Source: Paracoccaceae bacterium
Lineage (GTDB): Bacteria; Pseudomonadota; Alphaproteobacteria; Rhodobacterales; Rhodobacteraceae
Assembly (NCBI GenBank): GCA_021767525.1
Contig: JAASTF010000074.1
Coordinates: 1-11,635, forward strand
Direction of reading: 5' to 3'
DNA length: 11,635 nucleotides
Below the pieces are notes generated by a model, which saw only the letters and a list, made by a program, of their open reading frames with translations, did not search any database and was not told the DNA's origin. Every line of letters begins with the position of its first letter. The stretch's first letter is position 1. The position numbers and the translations under genes were made by a program. This document shows positions 7,160-11,635 of this stretch, one piece after another.

Positions 7160-7175
7160 TGTGACGCGCATCACA
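7160..7175 (-). promoter_or_regulatory. CRP/FNR-family binding site, perfect TGTGA-N6-TCACA palindrome
   Basis: The sequence TGTGACGCGCATCACA has both exact half-sites of the CRP consensus with the correct six-base spacer. It does not fit the FNR pattern (TTGAT-N4-ATCAA). It lies about 130 bases upstream of the VPLPA-CTERM start and downstream of the acyl-CoA dehydrogenase stop, so it most likely controls the VPLPA gene and perhaps the cassette after it. Which CRP-family protein binds cannot be told from the site. Confidence 0.6.
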
Positions 7176-7191
7176 CCAGCGAGGATTTTTG

Positions 7192-7214
7192 AAAAAAGCA
7201 GGCGGGACAGCCCG
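7192..7214 (-). terminator. Weak terminator-like hairpin followed by a T run
   Basis: On the minus strand a CGGG/CCCG four-base stem with a four-base loop (7203-7214) is followed after five bases by six T (7197-7192). It lies about 76 bases beyond the acyl-CoA dehydrogenase stop, where the catabolic operon should end. The stem is short, so efficiency is doubtful. Confidence 0.3.
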
Positions 7215-7256
7215 GGCCGTGGCGCAGGCCCGAATGTGCCGCCCGGGTTTCCGACC

Positions 7257-7278
7257 GGGGCGCGCGGGCGCGCGCCCC
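7257..7278 (-). terminator. GC-only inverted repeat just after the acyl-CoA dehydrogenase stop
   Basis: Two nine-base arms (GGGGCGCGC and its complement) flank a four-base loop, starting 12 bases past the stop codon. The stem is strong but no T run follows directly, so it is either a transcript-stabilising 3' hairpin or half of a two-part terminator with the T run at 7197-7192. Confidence 0.35.
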
Positions 7279-7289
7279 ACCCGTCGGTT

Positions 7290-8480
7290 TCAGGTGGTTT
7301 GCGCCGTCTTCCAGTCGCGCTTGATCTTTTTGGCCAGCGACCATTTGTGCACCTCGGTCGGGCCATCGTAGATGCGGAACGCGCGGATTTCGCGGAACAC
7401 CTGCTCGACGATGGTATCGCTGGTCACGCCCTGACCGCCCATCACCTGCACGCAGCGATCCGCCACGCGCATCAGCGCCTCGGAGACGGCGACCTTGGCC
7501 ATCGAGCTTTCGACCGTGCCCAGCACTCCGGTATCCAGGATATCGGCGCACCAATAGACCATAAGCTCGGCCTGTTTCAGATCGATCAGGTTGTCGGCCA
7601 GCATAAAACCGACCCCTTCGTGATCGACCAGCGGTTTGCCGAAGGCGTGGCGGCGGTTCGCGTAATCCGTCGCGATCTCGTTGGCGCGGATGCAGGCGCC
7701 CAGCCAGCGCATGCAATGGGTCAGACGCGCCGGCGACAGACGCACCTGCGCATAGCGAAACCCCTCGCCGCTTTCGCCCAGCATCGCTGTGGCCGGCACG
7801 CGCAGGTTGTCGATGGTCACGACCGCGTGGCCGCCCGGCATCGAACTGTCGAGCGTGTCCATTACCCGCTCGATACGAATGGCGGGATCGGGCAGATCGA
7901 CAAGGAACATGCAGGCCCCCTCGTCGGATTTGGCCATGATGATCCCGACCCCGGCGCCCTCGGCACCGGTGATATAGGTCTTGCGGCCGTTGATGACCCA
8001 ATGATTGCCGTCGGGGCGGCAGGTGGTCATCATCATCGACGGGTCGGACCCGGCGCCGCCATCCTCGGCCGGCTCGGTCATGAAAAAGGCCGACCGTTTC
8101 TCGCCGCGCACCATCGGGGCGAGAAACTGCTCTTTCAACTCGGGCGAGCCCACGTGGCCCAGCAAATACATGTTACCCTCGTCCGGGGCCGCGACGTTGC
8201 AGGCCACCGGCCCCAGGGGCGACAGGCCCGAGCGGATCAGCACGCAGGCGGTTTCGCGGTGCGTCAGGTGCGATCCGTCCGCCAGGATATGCGGCGTCAG
8301 CACCCCGGCCTCGCGCGCCTTGGCCTTCATCTCCAGCGCCAGCTCGTCGGTGGGCCCATGCGCGGTGCGGCGCGGGTCATGCTCGTACGGGGCGATGGTG
8401 GTGCGCACGAAATCCTCGACCCGCTGCGCAATTTCGAGCGCGCGGTCGGACATGCCGTCATTGGTCAGGGGAAAGGTCAT
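7290..8480 (-). CDS. Acyl-CoA dehydrogenase, ACAD10/11-like
   Basis: A 396-residue FAD-dependent acyl-CoA dehydrogenase, which introduces the alpha-beta double bond into an acyl-CoA and passes electrons to electron-transfer flavoprotein. The middle-domain motif FMTEPAEDGGAGSDP (133-147) and WVINGRKTYITGA (161-173) are typical. The C-terminal helical domain has MGGQGVTSD (347-355) and RIYDGPTEVHK (369-379). At the position where medium- and short-chain enzymes carry the catalytic Glu (YEG), this protein has Asp (D372 in YDG), as is usual in ACAD10/11-like members whose signature is DGP-[DT]-EVH. Length is normal for the family. The ATG at 8480 overlaps the stop of the short-chain dehydrogenase gene as ATGA; the frame stays open farther upstream, but that part only shadows the neighbour. 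It is the last gene of the ligase-SDR-dehydrogenase operon. The actual acyl substrate cannot be read from the sequence. Confidence 0.95.
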   Translation of the reverse strand: MTFPLTNDGMSDRALEIAQRVEDFVRTTIAPYEHDPRRTAHGPTDELALEMKAKAREAGVLTPHILADGSHLTHRETACVLIRSGLSPLGPVACNVAAPDEGNMYLLGHVGSPELKEQFLAPMVRGEKRSAFFMTEPAEDGGAGSDPSMMMTTCRPDGNHWVINGRKTYITGAEGAGVGIIMAKSDEGACMFLVDLPDPAIRIERVMDTLDSSMPGGHAVVTIDNLRVPATAMLGESGEGFRYAQVRLSPARLTHCMRWLGACIRANEIATDYANRRHAFGKPLVDHEGVGFMLADNLIDLKQAELMVYWCADILDTGVLGTVESSMAKVAVSEALMRVADRCVQVMGGQGVTSDTIVEQVFREIRAFRIYDGPTEVHKWSLAKKIKRDWKTAQTT

Positions 8481-9238
8481 TTCGGGGCCATCCGGATTGC
8501 GCCGTCCAGGCGAATTGTCTCGCCGTTCAGCATGATGTTGGTAACGATGGCCTGAACCATCGCGGCGAATTCGGTGGGGTCGCCCAGGCGCGGCGGAAAC
8601 GGCACCTGGCGGCCCAGGCTGTCCTGTGCCTCTTGCGGCAGGGTCGCCATCAGGGGCGTCAGGAACAGGCCCGGCGCGATGGTCATCACACGGATGCCAT
8701 AGCGGGCCAGTTCCCGCGCGATGGGCAGGGTCATGCCGACTATCCCGCCCTTGGACGCGGAATAGGCCGCCTGCCCGATCTGCCCGTCGAAGGCCGCGAC
8801 CGAGGCGGTGTTGATGATCACGCCGCGCTCTTCGCCCAGCGGATCGGCCTTGTGCAGCCTTTCGGCGAACCTGGCCAACACGTTGAAACTGCCCACAAGG
8901 TTCACGTTGATGATCGACGTGAAATCGCCCAGCGGCATCGCGTTTCCATCGCGGTCGATCACCTTTTTCGGGGTGCCGATACCGGCGCAATTGACCAGGA
9001 TGCGCGCCGTTCCGTGGGCCTCTTCGGCCTGCACGATCGCCGCCTCGACGGCGCTTTCATCGGCCACGTTCACCTTGATGAAGGTGCCGCCCACGGCCTT
9101 GGCCTTTTCTTGGCCCAGCTCTTCGTTAAGATCGAAGATCGTGACCTTCGCCCCGGCCGCGGCCAGCATGTCGACGGTCGCGCCGCCCAGCCCCGAGGCG
9201 CCGCCGGTGACGATGGCGGCCTGTCCCTTGATGTCCAT
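8477..9238 (-). CDS. Short-chain dehydrogenase, 3-hydroxyacyl-CoA dehydrogenase type 2-like
   Basis: A 253-residue NAD-dependent short-chain dehydrogenase/reductase. The cofactor motif is TGGASGLG (11-18); D36 at the end of the second strand (TIFD) indicates NAD rather than NADP. NCAG (83-86) is the family NNAG element, and the catalytic residues are S146, Y159 and K163 in YSASK. The insertion after NCAG (GTPKKVIDRDG) and the overall pattern closely resemble the HSD10 / 3-hydroxyacyl-CoA dehydrogenase type 2 group, which oxidises 3-hydroxyacyl-CoAs of straight or branched chains. I chose the ATG at 9238 because GGAAGGA sits six bases upstream of it; a TTG at 9259 would extend the protein by seven residues but would place that ribosome-binding site inside the gene. 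It follows the ligase by 17 bases and overlaps the acyl-CoA dehydrogenase by four, so the three are one operon. Confidence 0.95.
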   Translation of the reverse strand: MDIKGQAAIVTGGASGLGGATVDMLAAAGAKVTIFDLNEELGQEKAKAVGGTFIKVNVADESAVEAAIVQAEEAHGTARILVNCAGIGTPKKVIDRDGNAMPLGDFTSIINVNLVGSFNVLARFAERLHKADPLGEERGVIINTASVAAFDGQIGQAAYSASKGGIVGMTLPIARELARYGIRVMTIAPGLFLTPLMATLPQEAQDSLGRQVPFPPRLGDPTEFAAMVQAIVTNIMLNGETIRLDGAIRMAPK

Positions 9239-9255
9239 GTTCTGTCCTTCCTTTT

Positions 9256-10800
9256 TCAAGCCGCCGGAGTTTCGGCCGGCCAGTACTCGTCCTTGAGTTT
9301 GCGTTTAACCAGCTTGCCGGTCGGCGTGCGCGGCAGGGTTTCGCGGAAATCGACGCTGCGCGGTGCCTTCACATGCGACAGCCGCGCCTTGCACCAGGCG
9401 ATCAGGTCGGCGGCCAGCGCCTCCGACGGCGCCTCACCCTGCTCCAACTGCACAACGGCCTTGACCTCTTCGCCCATTTCGTCGTTCGGGACGCCGAAAA
9501 CCGCCACGTCCGCAACAGATGGATGGCCGATCAGCGTGTCCTCGATCTCTTGCGGATAGATATTCACCCCGCCCGAGATGATCGTATAGGACGCGCGGTC
9601 GGTCAGGAACAGATAGCCATCTTCGTTCACATAGCCGATATCGCCCAAGGTCGCGCAGCCGGGCCGCAAATAGGCCTTGGCGGTCTTGTCCGGGTCGCCG
9701 CGATACTGAAACTCGACCCCGCTGTCGAAATAGATCTGCCCGATCTGCCCGGGCGGCAGTTCGGCGCCGTTTTCATCGACCACGACGATGTCGCCCATCA
9801 GCGATTTGCCGACGGTGCCCGGATTTTTCAGCCACTCGTCCGAGGTGGTCAGCGTTATCCCGTTGGCCTCGGACCCGGCGTAGTATTCGATCAGGATCGG
9901 ACCCCACCAATCGATCATCTGCGCCTTCACCTCGCGCGGACAGGGGGCCGCGGCATGTATCGCGATGCGCAAGGACGAGGTGTCGTATTTCTCGCGCGTT
10001 TCGGCGGGCAGTTTCAGCATCCGCACGAACATCGTGGGCACGACCTGCGTGTGCGTCACGCGGTGCTTTTCGATCAGCCGCAGCATGTCTTCGGCGTCGA
10101 ACTTCTCCATCACGATCACCGTGCCCCCCAGCGCCACGGCCCGCATCGACGTGCGCAGCGGGGCCGCGTGATATAGCGGCGCGGGCGACAGGTAGACCGA
10201 GTGTTCGTCCATCTGGCCCATGTCGTCGCACAGAAGGGTCATCAGCGCCGGGATCACGGTATCTACCGGTTGCGGCGTATAGCTGCGCGCGATGCCTTTG
10301 GGCCGCCCCGTCGTGCCCGACGAATACAGCAGGTCTGCCCCGGCAGCCTGATCTGCGATGGGCGTGTCGGACATTGATGCCGCCAGCGCTGTCCAATCCT
10401 CGGCCCCGTCGGCGGCCCCGCCCGCAACAAAGATGCGCAGCCCCGGACAGGCGGCGCGCAGCATTGGCAGCATGTCCGCGAATTTCGATGACACGATCAG
10501 GATTTTCGCCGCGCAATCGGTGGCGATATAGGCGATTTCATCGGCCGTCAGGTGCTGACTGATGGCGGTGTAAAACAGGCCCGCACGCTGCGCCGCCCAG
10601 CTGATCACCACGAAATCCAGACTGTTTTCGAACAGAAAGGCGATCGTCTCGCCCTGCTGGATGCCCAGGCTGCGAAAGGCCTGTGCCCCCTGGTTCGACC
10701 GGCTTTCCAACTGGCCATAGGTCAGTGCCGCGCCGCTGCCCGCCATCAGATAGGCCACCTTATCGGGATGGCTTTGCGCGAATGCAGATGGATGTTTCAT
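9256..10800 (-). CDS. AMP-forming acyl-CoA synthetase (fatty-acid-CoA ligase family)
   Basis: A 514-residue member of the adenylate-forming superfamily, which activates a carboxylic acid with ATP and transfers it to CoA. The phosphate-binding loop is LLYSSGTTGRPKG (157-169). EYYAGSEANG carries the conserved acidic residue contacting the adenylate; GDIGYVNEDGYLFLTDR and SGGVNIYPQEIE form the hinge region; K496 in PTGKLVKRK is the adenylation lysine of the C-terminal domain. Length and domain order are complete. The start at 10800 has GGGAGGAG six bases upstream; the frame extends 47 codons farther to 10941, but that stretch is low-complexity and lies before the ribosome-binding site, so it is not coding. 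First gene of the catabolic operon, divergent from a TetR regulator. The substrate class (fatty, branched or aromatic acid) is not determined by these motifs; the partner genes favour a beta-oxidisable acid. Confidence 0.95.
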   Translation of the reverse strand: MKHPSAFAQSHPDKVAYLMAGSGAALTYGQLESRSNQGAQAFRSLGIQQGETIAFLFENSLDFVVISWAAQRAGLFYTAISQHLTADEIAYIATDCAAKILIVSSKFADMLPMLRAACPGLRIFVAGGAADGAEDWTALAASMSDTPIADQAAGADLLYSSGTTGRPKGIARSYTPQPVDTVIPALMTLLCDDMGQMDEHSVYLSPAPLYHAAPLRTSMRAVALGGTVIVMEKFDAEDMLRLIEKHRVTHTQVVPTMFVRMLKLPAETREKYDTSSLRIAIHAAAPCPREVKAQMIDWWGPILIEYYAGSEANGITLTTSDEWLKNPGTVGKSLMGDIVVVDENGAELPPGQIGQIYFDSGVEFQYRGDPDKTAKAYLRPGCATLGDIGYVNEDGYLFLTDRASYTIISGGVNIYPQEIEDTLIGHPSVADVAVFGVPNDEMGEEVKAVVQLEQGEAPSEALAADLIAWCKARLSHVKAPRSVDFRETLPRTPTGKLVKRKLKDEYWPAETPAA

Positions 10801-11064
10801 GGCGTCTCCTCCCTGCGCCGTGATCCGTGCCGGGCCGTTTCGCCCAGTCCGCCGCGCCGCTGCCTGGCGTGCTGCAAGACGCGCGTCACCTTGGCTGCGA
10901 GCCGGTGGCGTCACGGCCCTCTCCTCAGCGGGCTGCGACACTCGAATCCCTACGGCTGCGACGGGCGTTTTTCAAGCAGCGTCTTAATAAATCGGAATTT
11001 GCCGTCTTTCGTTCGCGGCCGAATTGCTGTCTGTTCAAGGGCACACGTCACCGGAGTCCTGCGG
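10801..11064. promoter_or_regulatory. Divergent promoter region between the acyl-CoA operon and the TetR gene
   Basis: A 264-base intergenic stretch from which the ligase operon (left) and the TetR regulator (right) start. It includes an AT-rich patch near 10983-11000 (TTAATAAAT) in otherwise GC-rich DNA, a likely place for promoter opening. On the minus strand TTGAAA (10975-10970) lies 17 bases before TAGGGA, but the second hexamer is a poor -10 match, so I do not assign a promoter. No conventional TetR palindrome is obvious. Confidence 0.5.
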
Positions 11065-11089
11065 TTGGAACAGGCCGAAAACTTGAACA
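11032..11089. repeat. Widely spaced inverted repeat TGTTCAAG / CTTGAACA at the TetR start
   Basis: TGTTCAAG (11032-11039) and its exact complement CTTGAACA (11082-11089) are separated by 42 bases and bracket the presumed TetR start codon. Eight-base arms could be paired operator half-sites for autoregulation, but the second arm lies in coding sequence and the spacing is long, so chance is possible. Confidence 0.25.
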
Positions 11090-11635
11090 AAGGCGAACGG
11101 ACACGGCGCAGGCTGAAAAGCGCCGCACTCAGGTTGTTTGCGGAAAAGGGTGTCGAGAACGTATCGATCCGCGACATCCAGCTGGCCGCCGGCCAAAAGA
11201 ACAACGGCTCGATCACCTATTACTTTTCCTCGCGCGATGCGCTGATCCGTGAACTGGTCAGCGACGTGGGAAAAATCCTGGACGCGTCAAACAATGCGCG
11301 CCTTGATGCGCTCGAGGCCGCGGGCGGCCCGCGCTCGGTGCGCGATGTCACCGCGATCCTGATTCCCACCCTGCCCGCGCCCGACACCCCGCCGCAAAGC
11401 GACGAGGCCTATCGCCTGCGGTTCTTTTCCGCAGTGATGATCAGCCACCGAGAACTGATGTTCGAAGCCACGTCAGGGCAAGACCGGGGCACGCGCCGCT
11501 GTTTTGCCGCGATCCGCAAGCTGGCCCCCGACATGCCCGACGAAATCCTGCGCCAACGCCTTATGCTTATGCTGCTTTATGGCCTGTCTGCCGGTGCGTC
11601 GATGGAGGCCGCTTTCGCGGATCAGGCCATGTGGC
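11065..11635 (+). CDS. TetR/AcrR-family transcriptional regulator (3' end cut off by window)
   Basis: The only plus-strand gene. 190 residues are visible and the frame is open to the window edge. Residues 10-65 form the TetR DNA-binding domain: ERTRRRLKSAALRLFAEKG, then the helix-turn-helix around SIRDIQLAAGQKNNGSITYYF (34-54) and SSRDALIREL, the standard family signature. The remainder is the helical ligand-binding and dimer domain, whose sequence is not diagnostic. No ATG is suitably placed; the best start is TTG at 11065 with GGAG eight bases upstream. A TTG at 11083 would also leave the DNA-binding domain intact. It is divergent from the acyl-CoA ligase operon, so it most likely represses that operon and responds to the acid or acyl-CoA, as FadR/PsrA-like TetR proteins do. 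That regulatory role is inferred from position. Confidence 0.88.
   Translation, partial: MEQAENLNKGERTRRRLKSAALRLFAEKGVENVSIRDIQLAAGQKNNGSITYYFSSRDALIRELVSDVGKILDASNNARLDALEAAGGPRSVRDVTAILIPTLPAPDTPPQSDEAYRLRFFSAVMISHRELMFEATSGQDRGTRRCFAAIRKLAPDMPDEILRQRLMLMLLYGLSAGASMEAAFADQAMW

Noticed and set aside
7211..7247. Inverted pair CCCGGGC / GCCCGGG as a terminator
   Set aside because: The loop is 23 bases and no T run follows directly; such GC-rich pairs are expected by chance here.
8481..8990. 170-codon upstream extension of the acyl-CoA dehydrogenase frame
   Set aside because: It overlaps the conserved catalytic part of the short-chain dehydrogenase in another frame and reads as low-complexity Arg/Gly-rich protein; the family start matches the ATG at 8480.
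9239..9259. TTG start seven codons upstream for the short-chain dehydrogenase
   Set aside because: The extension encodes the ribosome-binding site itself, and the family normally starts close to the cofactor motif.
10801..10941. 47-codon N-terminal extension of the acyl-CoA ligase
   Set aside because: Composition is Ala/Arg-rich and unlike the family, and a strong ribosome-binding site lies just before the ATG at 10800.
10951..10975. Sigma-70-like promoter TTGAAA-N17-TAGGGA for the ligase operon
   Set aside because: The second hexamer matches the -10 consensus at only two of six positions, so the spacing alone is not convincing.
10827..11252. Overlapping open frames on both strands around the divergent promoter (including 10950-11216 minus)
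   Set aside because: They shadow the TetR coding region and the intergenic DNA, with no domain or ribosome-binding site support; the TetR frame has an unmistakable DNA-binding domain.

Overview
The window is high-GC bacterial DNA with dense, mostly co-directional genes. The gene families, and a VPLPA-type C-terminal sorting tag typical of marine Rhodobacterales, suggest an alphaproteobacterium of the Roseobacter/Rhodobacteraceae group. That placement is an inference from gene content, not a measured phylogeny. All genes but the last lie on the minus strand.

Right part (about 7.29-11.64 kb): an acyl-CoA catabolic operon on the minus strand. It encodes an AMP-forming acyl-CoA ligase, a short-chain dehydrogenase of the 3-hydroxyacyl-CoA dehydrogenase type 2 kind, and an acyl-CoA dehydrogenase of the ACAD10/11-like kind. 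A TetR-family regulator is transcribed divergently and runs off the right edge. The ligase would activate a carboxylic acid to its CoA thioester, the dehydrogenase would introduce the alpha-beta double bond, and the short-chain dehydrogenase would oxidise the 3-hydroxy intermediate. No hydratase or thiolase is present. The regulator probably senses the acid or its CoA ester.

Middle (7030-7289): a 260-base non-coding stretch with weak terminator-like structures for the catabolic operon and a perfect TGTGA-N6-TCACA palindrome. This palindrome sits at the geometry of a class II CRP-dependent promoter relative to a TATCGT -10-like hexamer on the minus strand. Downstream of it is a secreted protein with a VPLPA-CTERM exosortase tag (6334-7029).

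Left part (1-6291): a five-gene minus-strand cassette with almost no intergenic space (4-base gap, 1-base overlap, 26-base gap, 4-base overlap). In order it encodes three helical proteins (327, 254 and 452 aa) that look like diverged paralogues, a patatin-like phospholipase with a complete catalytic Ser-Asp dyad, and a large membrane protein cut off by the window edge. Two of the three helical proteins carry a hydrophobic hairpin flanked by long helices, and all three end in small helix-turn-helix-like modules; the 452-aa protein has about six. I do not recognise this combination as a named system. It is the most interesting content here: a candidate membrane-targeting machine pairing possible helical pore or tether proteins with a lipase. 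The function is inference only. No cyclase, nuclease, integrase, transposase, CRISPR array or RNA gene is visible.
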